Origin: Oscillospiraceae bacterium
GTDB lineage: Bacteria; Bacillota; Clostridia; Oscillospirales; CAG-382
Assembly (NCBI GenBank): GCA_015064485.1
Contig: SVSD01000004.1
Span: 1 to 64,000, forward strand
Length of the DNA stretch: 64,000 nucleotides
Direction of reading: 5' to 3'
The notes below the pieces were generated by a model that had not been told where the DNA came from, searched no databases, and saw nothing but the letters and a program-made list of their open reading frames with translations. Positions 46,372-53,755 of the stretch are shown piece after piece. The number at the start of each line of letters is the position of its first letter. Within the stretch, counting starts at the first letter, position 1. Made by a program: the position numbers and the translations under genes.

Positions 46372-47313
46372 TTATATATAAAAAAGTTTCGTAATATATA
46401 GCACAAAAGGTATTGTAGCAACAGAAAGAATTGTTGTTATACAAACTATCTTTGCAGCATTTACGGAATTCACTTCATAAAGCTCTGCAAAAATCGCACC
46501 GAAAGTAGCCGCCGGCATTCCCGACAGTATTATAAGTACCATTGCGGCGGTTTTCGGAACTCCGAATAAAACACAGCATATAAGTACAAGAAGCGGAATT
46601 ATAATAAGCTTTAAACTACAGCATATATAAAGCTTTATATCGCGGAATGCTTTTTTGAAATTCATTTCAAAAACAAGAGCACCGATTATTATCATTGCGA
46701 TCGGGAATGTGGAGTCCCCTACCATCTTAAGTCCGCCGAGAAGCGTTGCGGGAAGCTTTATTTTGCATACAAACAAGATAAATCCCAAAACCGTTCCGAC
46801 AATACCCGGATTAAATATAAACTTTTTGATATCTATCTTTTTACCCTCGCCTTTATGACGGGTAAGAATAACAATGCCGTAAGTCCATAAAAAAACATTA
46901 AACATCGTATTGTAAAAAGAGCCGTACATTATTCCAAGCTCATCTCCAAAAAGCGATTGGAGTATCGGGAAACCCATAAAAGCGCAGTTTGCAAATACTG
47001 TATTGAATTCATAAACCGCATTTTCACACGAACCCTTTTCAGGTTTAAAAACAAAATACGCAATAATGCATGAAACAAGATGTATTAAAAATGAGCCTGC
47101 GATAAGATATAGTCCCATCCCGAGAAGTTTACTGTCATAATCCCTTTGGAAAGAACAAAAAATAAGTATAGGGCTTGTTATATGAGAAAGAAGCTTTGAA
47201 AGATCAGTTACTGTCTGTCTTGTTATAAACTTTCGTTTTCTTGCATATATGCCTATAAGAAGAATTATAAGAAGCTGTACAGTTTTTGAAATTACCGAAC
47301 TTATATCGCCCAT
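46372..47313 (-). CDS. AEC-family (auxin efflux carrier-like) permease
   Basis: I start at ATG 47313 (313 aa): the promoter -10 at 47357-47362 puts the transcript start near 47350, so the longer ORF to 47610 cannot be translated from it. Ten hydrophobic helices alternate in two repeats, with SHITSPILIFCSF and ANCAFMGFPILQSLFG in the first and GDSTFPIAMIIIGA and SGMPAATFGAIFAE in the second, as in AEC carriers for malate or similar organic acids. Substrate is not readable. The following GNAT gene is likely co-transcribed. Confidence 0.85.
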   Translation of the reverse strand: MGDISSVISKTVQLLIILLIGIYARKRKFITRQTVTDLSKLLSHITSPILIFCSFQRDYDSKLLGMGLYLIAGSFLIHLVSCIIAYFVFKPEKGSCENAVYEFNTVFANCAFMGFPILQSLFGDELGIMYGSFYNTMFNVFLWTYGIVILTRHKGEGKKIDIKKFIFNPGIVGTVLGFILFVCKIKLPATLLGGLKMVGDSTFPIAMIIIGALVFEMNFKKAFRDIKLYICCSLKLIIIPLLVLICCVLFGVPKTAAMVLIILSGMPAATFGAIFAELYEVNSVNAAKIVCITTILSVATIPFVLYITKLFYI

Positions 47314-47356
47314 TTTTGCATCACCGCGTCTTTCACATAAATGTTCATACATAGTT

Positions 47357-47385
47357 ATTATATAATATCCTGAAGGAATAATCAA
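47357..47385 (-). promoter_or_regulatory. SigA-type promoter of the AEC permease
   Basis: On the - strand TTGATT, 17 bases and TATAAT. It fixes the permease start at 47313. Confidence 0.7.
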
Positions 47386-47425
47386 TATGTTTAAACAAAA
47401 AACTCCGCCTCTTTTATTTTTTAGA

Positions 47426-47452
47426 ACATTATTATTAATACCGTCATAGAAT
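47426..47452 (+). promoter_or_regulatory. Possible mother-cell (SigE/SigK-like) promoter
   Basis: CATAGAAT at 47445-47452 fits the CATAnnAT-like -10 of SigE/SigK, and AC lies 17 bases upstream as in SigK -35 boxes. No SigA-like promoter is clear here. The match is short and could be chance. Confidence 0.3.
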
Positions 47453-47519
47453 GATAACAAGAGCGGGATGTACAAAAATGCATTTCCGCTTGTATTCAGT
47501 ATTTCAAGGAGGAACATCA

Positions 47520-48377
47520 ATGTCAGAAAAGAATTGTCAAGGTATGCGCGACAGCTCTTCGGTTTGCGGTACATTCGGTTTCGGACAAAACCAAAACAAC
47601 AAGCCTTCAAATTGCTCCACCTGCGTTGACTGCGACAAGATATATGATTCGGTAAGAGACAAAGATTGTCTTGAAGACATAAAAGTATTTCTCACCGAAT
47701 GCGGTCAGGACATAATCGACAGAGCAACAAACATCCGCTGCAAATGTGCAGAAGTTATCCACACAAGCATATCTGTGGATACCGTTCCTTTCAACAAAGG
47801 ATATTATTCGGTATATGTGCGCTTCTATTTCAAGCTTCTTTTTGAAGCCTGCGTTCCCGGCGGAAAGAGCCAGGAATTCTGCGGTATTGCCGTTTACGAC
47901 AAAAAATGCGTACTCTTCGGAAGCGAAGGCAATGTCAGCATCTTTACATCAGAACAGTACTGCAACGATTTTTGTCATAATATGTGCGATATCCCCGGCG
48001 ATTTTAAAACAAATATGCCCAAAGTAGTAGTTGAAGTCGCTCCCCCTATTTGCCTTGCGGTAAAACTTGTTGAAAAACAGTATAAATTCGGTTGCTGCTG
48101 CTGCACCTGCGATCAGATTCCTGAAAACATCTGCAGATGCCTGGGCGGCGGAATGACAGACGATTTCGGAACCAAGTGCCTTTATGTTTCGCTCGGTCTT
48201 TTCAGCGTTATACGCATAGAAAGACCTGTGGCACTTGTACTTTCCGCAACTGAATTTTGCATTCCCGACAAAGAAAGCACAGTTTGCTCCGATTCTTCAG
48301 ATCCCTGCGCTCTCTTTAAGAAAATGAACTTCCCTATGGATGACTTTTTCCCTCCCAATTCGTGTGAATGTAAGTAA
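47520..48377 (+). CDS. Cysteine-rich protein of unknown function, possibly spore-associated
   Basis: The start is ATG 47520 (285 aa) after AAGGAGGAA; the track's earlier start lacks an RBS. I count 29 cysteines, including CSTCVDCDKIYDSVRDKDC and the run GCCCCTCDQIPENICRC. There is no signal peptide or membrane helix. The regular strands YYSVYVRFYFKLLFEAC and LYVSLGLFSVIRIERPVAL suggest a beta-rich repeat made of two related halves. I recall similar proteins in other Clostridia but not a function. Cysteine richness and a SigE/SigK-like sequence upstream make a spore-coat or metal-binding role possible; both are inference. Confidence 0.75.
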   Translation: MSEKNCQGMRDSSSVCGTFGFGQNQNNKPSNCSTCVDCDKIYDSVRDKDCLEDIKVFLTECGQDIIDRATNIRCKCAEVIHTSISVDTVPFNKGYYSVYVRFYFKLLFEACVPGGKSQEFCGIAVYDKKCVLFGSEGNVSIFTSEQYCNDFCHNMCDIPGDFKTNMPKVVVEVAPPICLAVKLVEKQYKFGCCCCTCDQIPENICRCLGGGMTDDFGTKCLYVSLGLFSVIRIERPVALVLSATEFCIPDKESTVCSDSSDPCALFKKMNFPMDDFFPPNSCECK

Positions 48378-48419
48378 AAGTTCCGTTTATTCATAATGTA
48401 ATTTGAGTAAACAGCGGAA

Positions 48420-48459
48420 AAATCAAGGAGATTCTCAACAGAAAATCTCCTTGATTTTC
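48420..48459 (+). terminator. Terminator of the cysteine-rich gene
   Basis: AAATCAAGGAGATT and AATCTCCTTGATTTT form a 14-bp stem over CTCAACAGAA, followed by T-rich sequence. Confidence 0.8.
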
Positions 48460-48499
48460 TTTGTATGCCAAAGCCTTTATATATGCCCTCTGATTTCCA

Positions 48500-48528
48500 T
48501 TGAAATGCATTTATCTGTTCTGTATAAT
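48500..48528 (+). promoter_or_regulatory. SigA-type promoter of the CAP protein gene
   Basis: TTGAAA, 17 bases and TATAAT, about 30 bases ahead of the start codon. Confidence 0.7.
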
Positions 48529-48558
48529 TAATGCATAGAAAGAAAGGAGGTAATAAAA

Positions 48559-49332
48559 ATGAAAAAAGTTCTTTCTATACTTTTGGCATCTGCGATGATA
48601 TCCGCTCCCATGGCAATAAGTGCAAATGCCAAAGAATGCGGAATAAAAAATGCGCTCGAAAAGCTTATAGGTACTTACTCTTGTGAAAGTTTTGACTGTG
48701 AAAGCCTTGATCTTAATTCCCTTGCAGACAAGCTTAAAAATTTTTCGTGGATAACAAAAGGGTCGTGTGGTGCAAATAATGATAATTCCGGTTGTGCAAA
48801 CGGTTCGTGTAACGAAAATACAGGAAACTCCGATTGTACAGACGGTTCGTGCGGCAGCGAAAATGATTCATGGGAAAACATCTTTGTCGTTCCGCCGGAA
48901 ATTTTTGAAACACCTGAAATCGAGCAAGAAGAGATTCCAGATACTTCTCAGTCAGACGACAGCCTTGAACAGCAGGTAATTGATCTTGTAAACAAATACC
49001 GCGCTCAAAACGGGCTTTCTTCCCTTTCCTACGATAAGGGGGCCGCATGTGCTGCAAGTATCCGTGCAAAAGAAACCGAAACTTCTTTTTCACACACCCG
49101 TCCCGACGGATCAAGATGCTTTACTGCCCTTGATGAATGCGGAGTTTCGTATTCCGGTGCAGGCGAAAACATAGCTATGGGTCAGACAAGTGCCGAATCG
49201 GTTATGACAGACTGGATGAATTCCGAAGGACACAGAGAAAATATTCTCAATCCCAATTTCAAAAAGATCGGCGTCGGCGTACATAAAGGTTCCGACGGAA
49301 GATTGTACTGGGCTCAGATGTTTATTTATTGA
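48559..49332 (+). CDS. Secreted CAP-domain (SCP/YkwD-like) protein with Cys/Asn linker
   Basis: The 257-aa protein has a signal peptide (VLSILLASAMISAPMAISANA), a short helical region, then a linker with repeated NGSC/DGSC units (CANGSCNENTGNSDCTDGSC) and acidic residues, and a C-terminal CAP domain from ~140: QVIDLVNKYRAQNGLSSLSYD, FSHTRPDGSRCFTAL, GENIAMGQTSAESVMTDWMNSEGHRENILNPNFKKIGVG and YWAQMF, with the conserved His and Glu. In spore formers such proteins include SafA/YkwD-like coat or surface proteins. Exact role unknown. AGGAGG precedes the start. Confidence 0.9.
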   Translation: MKKVLSILLASAMISAPMAISANAKECGIKNALEKLIGTYSCESFDCESLDLNSLADKLKNFSWITKGSCGANNDNSGCANGSCNENTGNSDCTDGSCGSENDSWENIFVVPPEIFETPEIEQEEIPDTSQSDDSLEQQVIDLVNKYRAQNGLSSLSYDKGAACAASIRAKETETSFSHTRPDGSRCFTALDECGVSYSGAGENIAMGQTSAESVMTDWMNSEGHRENILNPNFKKIGVGVHKGSDGRLYWAQMFIY

Positions 49333-49340
49333 TTTTAATG

Positions 49341-49372
49341 AGAAAAAGACACCTAAATCGGTGTCTTTTTCT
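49341..49372 (+). terminator. Terminator of the CAP protein gene
   Basis: AGAAAAAGACACC and GGTGTCTTTTTCT form a 13-bp perfect stem with a TAAATC loop. Confidence 0.8.
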
Positions 49373-49402
49373 TGTTTTATGCCTGCCATTTTCTCAAAAC
49401 TG

Positions 49403-49431
49403 TTGACTTTACGGGAATAAATTGGTATAAT
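49403..49431 (+). promoter_or_regulatory. SigA-type promoter of secD-secF
   Basis: TTGACT, 17 bases and TATAAT, about 80 bases ahead of the secD start at 49512. Confidence 0.75.
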
Positions 49432-49511
49432 AATCAGTAAATGGGCATTTTGCACTTTTGGCTTAAAAAGTGTTGTCCCAAAGAAGTTAAATGCAGAAAG
49501 GATGCAAAACA

Positions 49512-50846
49512 ATGAAGAAAAGCGTAACTTCCTTTATTCTTCTGTTGCTTGTGATCGCATTGCTTGTGGTTACTGCAGTATACGGCGTTCGTATCGGAGA
49601 TAAAGGATTAAAGGGCATTTTTGATGAAGGCGCTGTAACTCTCGGTCTTGACCTTGTGGGCGGATCGTCAATTACACTTGAAGCCGTCATTCCCGAAACA
49701 GAAAACACAGACGGCACATCTGACGAACCGTCAGTTGCCACATCCGCAATGATGGATCAGGTAGTTGCTGTCCTCAGAAACCGTGTAACTGCCGCAGGCT
49801 ACACAGAAGCACAGGTTGCTCTTGTTTCCAGCCCCACAGGCGGTTCCAACCGTGTAAGAGTTGATATCCCCAATGTTGACGACCCTGAAGTTGCGGCTCG
49901 TTACCTTGGTACAACAGCACAGCTTATGTTTGCAACATTAAACGAAGAAGAGCAGATGTTTGACATCATCCTTACAGGAGAACAGGTTAAGGACGCTACT
50001 GCAACTCTTCAGGCAAACGAACTCGGCCAGCAGCAGTATGTTGTTGCTCTCCAGTTTGACAGCAGCGCAAGAGCAAGCTTTGCGGATGCAACCGAAAGAA
50101 CCTCAAAAACAGGTGAGCCCATATACATTCTTCTTGACGGTGCTGTTATCAGCGCGCCTGTCGCAAGTGAAAGAATCGACAGCACAGAATGTGTGATTTC
50201 CGGTAATTTTGATGCAGCTTCTGCATCTGAACTTGCAAATCTCATCTCCTCCGGTAATCTCCCCTGCGACCTTCAGGTCGTTGAAAAGAGAGCTGTCGGT
50301 GCATCTCTCGGTGCTGAAGCATTTGAAAGAGCAATGCTTGCAGGTTTAATCGGCATAATACTTGTAATGATCTTTATGATTGCGGTTTACCGCCTCCCCG
50401 GCCTTGTTGCATCTCTCGCACTTATTGCGTATATTGCAATAACAGCAATCTGTATAGTTCTTTTCAAAGTAAATCTTTCACTCCCCGGCATTGCAGGTAT
50501 ATTCCTCACAATCGGTATGGCGGTTGACGCGAATGTAGTAATATTTGAGCGTATTAAAGAAGAACTCAATTTCGGAAAGAGCTTAAAGGCCGCTGTTAAA
50601 TCCGGTTTCAACCGTGCCTTTACCGCTGTTATCGACTCCAACATTACAACTCTTATTGCTGCAGTTGTTCTTTGGATCTACGGTACAGGCGCGATCCAGG
50701 GCTTTGCAATCACCCTCTTCCTCGGTGTTGTAATTTCTCTTTTCACAGCACTTCTTCTCACAAAATCACTCCTCAACGCATTTGTTGGTTTAGGCGTTAG
50801 AAACATCAAACTCTTTGGCGCAAAAAGTGCCGATGAAAATCTTTAA
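49512..50846 (+). CDS. secD: Protein translocase subunit SecD
   Basis: The 444-aa form starts at ATG 49512, 9 bases after AAAGGA; the ATG at 49491 overlaps that RBS. SecD uses the proton motive force to aid late steps of Sec export. There is one N-terminal helix, LGLDLVGGSSITLEA (the D1 motif), an extracytoplasmic domain with ILLDGAVISAPVASE, and five C-terminal helices with AMLAGLIGIILVMIFMIAVYRLPG, GMAVDANVVIFERIKEEL and GTGAIQGFAITLFLGV. secF follows 14 bases later, as a separate gene rather than a fused secDF. Confidence 0.96.
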   Translation: MKKSVTSFILLLLVIALLVVTAVYGVRIGDKGLKGIFDEGAVTLGLDLVGGSSITLEAVIPETENTDGTSDEPSVATSAMMDQVVAVLRNRVTAAGYTEAQVALVSSPTGGSNRVRVDIPNVDDPEVAARYLGTTAQLMFATLNEEEQMFDIILTGEQVKDATATLQANELGQQQYVVALQFDSSARASFADATERTSKTGEPIYILLDGAVISAPVASERIDSTECVISGNFDAASASELANLISSGNLPCDLQVVEKRAVGASLGAEAFERAMLAGLIGIILVMIFMIAVYRLPGLVASLALIAYIAITAICIVLFKVNLSLPGIAGIFLTIGMAVDANVVIFERIKEELNFGKSLKAAVKSGFNRAFTAVIDSNITTLIAAVVLWIYGTGAIQGFAITLFLGVVISLFTALLLTKSLLNAFVGLGVRNIKLFGAKSADENL

Positions 50847-50860
50847 GGAGGTAATGAATA

Positions 50861-52093
50861 ATGAATTTCAATTTTAAAATAGTTCAGAACAAAAAAATAT
50901 TCTTCATTATCTCAGCAGTTATTATCGTTCTCGGAATGATTTCTATGATAGTTCGTCCTTTCTACCTTGATGTAGACTTTGCGGGCGGTACTGAAATAAC
51001 CTACTCCATCAAAGCGGAAAGCTTTGATGCCGCAAAAGAATCGTCTGTTATAAACGGTCTTGCAAGAGAAGCTCTTTCAGCTATAGGCTCCGATTCCGAC
51101 CTTATTAACAACGCTATTGCATCCGACGGCGAAGTTATCATCCGTTCAAAGGAACTCAACGAATATGAAATTGATGCAATCGACGCTGTTTTGAAGGAAC
51201 ACTACGGCGATCCCGTAGCGCCTTTGAGAACAATCGAAGAAATCGTAGCTGCTCTTGAAACAGCGTCTGCTGAAGAAACAGCACCTGCTGAAGAAACAGC
51301 ACCTGCTGAAGAAACAGCACCTGCTGAAGAAACAGCACCCGTTGAAGAAACAGCTCCCGCTGAAGAAACAGCTCCTGCCGAAGAAACAGCTCCTGCTGAA
51401 GAAACAGCTCCTGCTGAAGAAACAGCTCCCGCTGAAGAAACAGCACCCGTTGAAGAAACAGCACCCGCTGAAGAAACAGCCCCCGTTGAAGAAACAGCTC
51501 CTGTTGAAGAAACACCCGAAGCTGAAGACCAGCCCGAAGAGCTCGTTACAAGAGTTGGTATGGACAGCGTCGGTGCTTCTGTGAGCAAAGACCTCAGAAA
51601 TGCTGCTGTTATTTCTACAACAATCGCTGTAATCCTTATGCTTGTTTATATCACAATAAGATTCCAGTTCAGTTCAGCTGTTGCTGCTGTTATCTGCTTG
51701 TGTCACGATATCTTCATCGTTCTTGCTGCTTACTCTATTCTCCAGATTCCTGTAAGCTCAAGCATTATTGCCGTTGTTCTTACAATTCTCGGTTACTCGA
51801 TCAATGCAACAATCATCATCTTTGACCGTGTAAGAGAAAATGTTAAGCGCAATCAGTCAAACACATTCGCAGAAAATGTTAACATCAGCATCAACCAGAC
51901 TCTTTCCCGCTCTATAAACACAACAATAACAACACTTCTTACAATCGGACTTATCTACATCCTCGGTGTACAGTCAATAAAGGAATTCGCACTTCCTCTT
52001 ATCGTGGGTATCATCTCGGGTCTTTACTCATCCGTATTCCTTGCAGGTTCTTTGTGGACAACCTTCAAGAAAAAGGGCAACAGAGTAAGATAA
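50861..52093 (+). CDS. secF: Protein translocase subunit SecF with a 13-copy EETAP[A/V] insertion
   Basis: The 410-aa SecF is ~100 residues longer than usual. The N-terminal helix, DVDFAGGTEITYSIKA, the core VGMDSVGASVSKDLRNAAV and membrane helices with TILGYSINATIIIFDRVRENV are all normal. Between them, in the extracytoplasmic P1 region at ~residues 138-221, lie 13 tandem EETAPA/EETAPV units and a degenerate EETPEA, coded by 18-bp repeats at 51272-51523. The frame stays open, so the protein is probably made. AAGGAGG precedes the start. Confidence 0.95.
   Translation: MNFNFKIVQNKKIFFIISAVIIVLGMISMIVRPFYLDVDFAGGTEITYSIKAESFDAAKESSVINGLAREALSAIGSDSDLINNAIASDGEVIIRSKELNEYEIDAIDAVLKEHYGDPVAPLRTIEEIVAALETASAEETAPAEETAPAEETAPAEETAPVEETAPAEETAPAEETAPAEETAPAEETAPAEETAPVEETAPAEETAPVEETAPVEETPEAEDQPEELVTRVGMDSVGASVSKDLRNAAVISTTIAVILMLVYITIRFQFSSAVAAVICLCHDIFIVLAAYSILQIPVSSSIIAVVLTILGYSINATIIIFDRVRENVKRNQSNTFAENVNISINQTLSRSINTTITTLLTIGLIYILGVQSIKEFALPLIVGIISGLYSSVFLAGSLWTTFKKKGNRVR
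51272..51523 (+). repeat. 18-bp coding tandem repeat inside secF
   Basis: Thirteen full copies of GAAGAAACAGCNCCNGNN, plus one degenerate 14th copy. The first three copies are identical (GAAGAAACAGCACCTGCT); later ones vary mostly at third codon positions (CCC/CCT, GCT/GCC, GTT), and Ala/Val alternates at the sixth residue. The array is a multiple of 3 in length, so copy-number change would keep the frame. Antisense and out-of-phase ORFs over it are artefacts of the repeat. Confidence 0.97.
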
Positions 52094-52124
52094 GCTACTG
52101 ACTCAAGTTGTAAGTACAATCGCA

Positions 52125-52160
52125 AAAGCCCTCCGGCAAACGATTTGCCGGAGGGCTTCT
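52125..52160 (+). terminator. Terminator of secD-secF
   Basis: AAGCCCTCCGGCAAA and TTTGCCGGAGGGCTT form a 15-bp perfect GC-rich stem with a CGA loop, followed by CTTATAT. The sequence 52161-52313 after it shows no gene, only AT-rich palindromic TATATAA/TTATATA stretches. Confidence 0.85.
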
Positions 52161-52313
52161 TATATCCGTTTTAAAGTGTTTTTATGTTTGTTGAGCAAGT
52201 TTTACAGGTGTTGTGAACAAAGCTGATATATAAGCCTTATATAGCTTTATATAACTTCAAAACGGCACAAAGTTAAAGAATTACTAAAAAACACAGTATC
52301 GTGTATTTATACA

Positions 52314-52346
52314 AATAAAAAAAGCTCCGTAAAACGGAGCCTTTTT
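52314..52346 (-). terminator. Terminator of the 45-aa peptide gene
   Basis: On the - strand GGCTCCGT and ACGGAGC form a stem, followed by TTTTTTTATTTG, starting about 12 bases after the peptide stop. Confidence 0.8.
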
Positions 52347-52357
52347 TAGAAATTAAG

Positions 52358-52495
52358 TTATACTGTCCACTTGTCAGAGAAATTGTTGTCATCTGCAGAG
52401 AGATTAGCGAGAGGTTCGTTAGCACTTGCTGTGATAACATCTTCTACTTCGTATTCAACAACTTCAATTACAGGACTTACGTACATTTCTTTCAT
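52358..52495 (-). CDS. 45-aa peptide gene missed by the ORF track
   Basis: A free-standing short ORF. ATG at 52493-52495 is preceded by AGGAAGGTGG (7-base spacing), a SigA promoter lies at 52532-52560, and a terminator follows the stop, so it is a complete transcription unit. The peptide begins MKEMYVSPVIEVVEYEVEDV, continues ITASANEPLAN and ends DNNFSDKWTV. The N-terminal half is a charged leader-like segment and the C-terminal half is small-residue-rich. No modifying enzyme gene is next to it. A RiPP-like precursor, a signalling peptide or a small protein adjusting the Sec machinery or mntP are all possible; none is shown. Confidence 0.7.
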   Translation of the reverse strand: MKEMYVSPVIEVVEYEVEDVITASANEPLANLSADDNNFSDKWTV

Positions 52496-52531
52496 GAATA
52501 TACCACCTTCCTGAATAACTTATTTGTGATA

Positions 52532-52560
52532 ATTATACCACAAGGTTTTTCATTTGTAAA
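52532..52560 (-). promoter_or_regulatory. SigA-type promoter of the 45-aa peptide gene
   Basis: On the - strand TTTACA, 17 bases and TATAAT, about 37 bases ahead of the start codon. Confidence 0.8.
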
Positions 52561-52659
52561 GAGTTTTTTTGATTATTTTAACGAAAATTTTATTATTTAC
52601 ATTTTGTTCTTATTTTATTCTGCACATTTTTAACAAGTCAGCATAAAAACCATTAAAAA

Positions 52660-53244
52660 TCAAAAGAAACTTGTTATGAAAATTTCAAGCCCGATGAAAA
52701 TAAGTATTGAGCCGCCTAAAATTCCCGCCTTGCCCGAAAGCTTAGTACCGGCAGTCCTTCCGATAAACAAACCGCCAAGGCAGATAAAGAATGTAACAAT
52801 ACCGATTATAAGGCAGGATACTACAGCATTCAAAAGACCGTATTCGGAAATTGTAAAGCCTACAGAAAGAGCATCTATTGATGTTGCTATTCCCTGCACT
52901 ACGAGTGCACCGATACCGACTCCTTTATTCTCGCAACAGTCGCATTTGCAGTTTATTCCTTCATAAAGCATCTTGCCGCCTATAAACGATAAAAGAATAA
53001 ATGCTATCCAAGGTATAAACTTTTCAAAAGCTGCGAAGTACTGTAATACCGTATGTACACATATCCATCCGATCATAGGCATCGCAAACTGAAACAACGA
53101 AAAAATGCCTGCCACACATGCCATTTTTCTCTTCTTCATACACGGCTCATTTAGCCCGTTTGCAAGCGACACCGAAAAGGCATCCATCGCAAGACCTATT
53201 CCGAGAAGTATACTGTTGAAAAAGAATGTGAAATTAAAATCCAT
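52660..53244 (-). CDS. mntP: MntP-family manganese efflux pump
   Basis: The start is ATG 53244 (194 aa) after GGAGG; the track's upstream Met lies in the leader. Six helices form two repeats, each with the family motif: GLAMDAFSVSLANGL near residue 17 and GIATSIDALSVGFTIS near 125, with the Asp residues that bind Mn. A short Cys-rich loop (INCKCDCCENKG) sits between the halves. The family exports Mn(II), though the closest Bacillus relatives (YtaF) are not fully characterised. The gene has its own promoter and a structured leader. Confidence 0.88.
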   Translation of the reverse strand: MDFNFTFFFNSILLGIGLAMDAFSVSLANGLNEPCMKKRKMACVAGIFSLFQFAMPMIGWICVHTVLQYFAAFEKFIPWIAFILLSFIGGKMLYEGINCKCDCCENKGVGIGALVVQGIATSIDALSVGFTISEYGLLNAVVSCLIIGIVTFFICLGGLFIGRTAGTKLSGKAGILGGSILIFIGLEIFITSFF

Positions 53245-53267
53245 CTGTTTCCTCCGAAAAGCATAAA

Positions 53268-53344
53268 CGGGCACAATAAAAAGTGCCCGATAAAAAGCAA
53301 AGAAAACTGAATTTGCAATAAGTATTTCTATGCTTAAAATACTT
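53268..53344 (-). promoter_or_regulatory. Structured mntP leader with two hairpins
   Basis: Reading the - strand, the first stem AAGTATTT/AAATACTT (53320-53344) is followed by a GC-rich stem CGGGCAC/GTGCCCG (53268-53289) with TTTATGCTTTT after it. The AAGCATA loop of the first hairpin can also pair with TATGCTT just after the second, so alternative folds are possible. mntP genes in other bacteria are often under yybP-ykoY Mn riboswitches, but I do not see that consensus here. Confidence 0.45.
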
Positions 53345-53358
53345 TCTTAGTGTTGGTT

Positions 53359-53387
53359 ATTATATCATTAAAAAGTCTCTTTGTCAA
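53359..53387 (-). promoter_or_regulatory. SigA-type promoter of mntP
   Basis: On the - strand TTGACA, 17 bases and TATAAT. The predicted leader is about 105 bases. Confidence 0.8.
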
Positions 53388-53397
53388 CAGCACATCG

Positions 53398-53754
53398 CTA
53401 TTTTTTGTGCTTCCCTTTAAACACAAGGGATGCTATGAGAGAAAACAGTATAACAGCACAAATACCTGCCGATGCCCCCGAAAGCCCTCCTGTGAGAATT
53501 CCGAGCGCACCGTCGCGGTCTATAGCTTTTTCAACCCCTTGTGCCAAAAGATGTCCGAAGCCCATAATCGGCACACTTGCTCCTGCTCCTGCGAAATCAC
53601 AAAAGGGTTTATAAATGCCGACGGCCGAAAGAATAACCCCTACAATTACATACGATACAAGAATACGGGCAGGAGTAAGTTTCGTCTTGTTTATGAGAAT
53701 CTGAGCAATTACACAAAGTGCTCCTCCGCACAAAAAAGCATATAAATATGTCAT
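53398..53754 (-). CDS. spoVAE: Stage V sporulation protein AE (SpoVAE)
   Basis: The 118-aa integral membrane protein is part of the SpoVA channel that moves dipicolinic acid into the forespore and out at germination. Four hydrophobic helices and GAGASVPIMGFGHLLAQGVEKAI with GILTGGLSGASAGICAVILF fit SpoVAE(b). I prefer ATG 53754, 1 base after the spoVAD stop, because GGAGAG then lies at 11 bases; GTG 53766 would have no RBS. Confidence 0.9.
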   Translation of the reverse strand: MTYLYAFLCGGALCVIAQILINKTKLTPARILVSYVIVGVILSAVGIYKPFCDFAGAGASVPIMGFGHLLAQGVEKAIDRDGALGILTGGLSGASAGICAVILFSLIASLVFKGKHKK

Positions 53755-53755
53755 C

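Noticed and set aside
51272-51523. Possible CRISPR-like array in secF
   Set aside because: Repeats are contiguous with no spacers and are coding; this is a tandem coding repeat.
51156-51588. Long open frames antisense and out of phase over the secF repeats
   Set aside because: They arise because an 18-bp repeat has no stop in several frames; conserved SecF residues on both sides fix the real frame.
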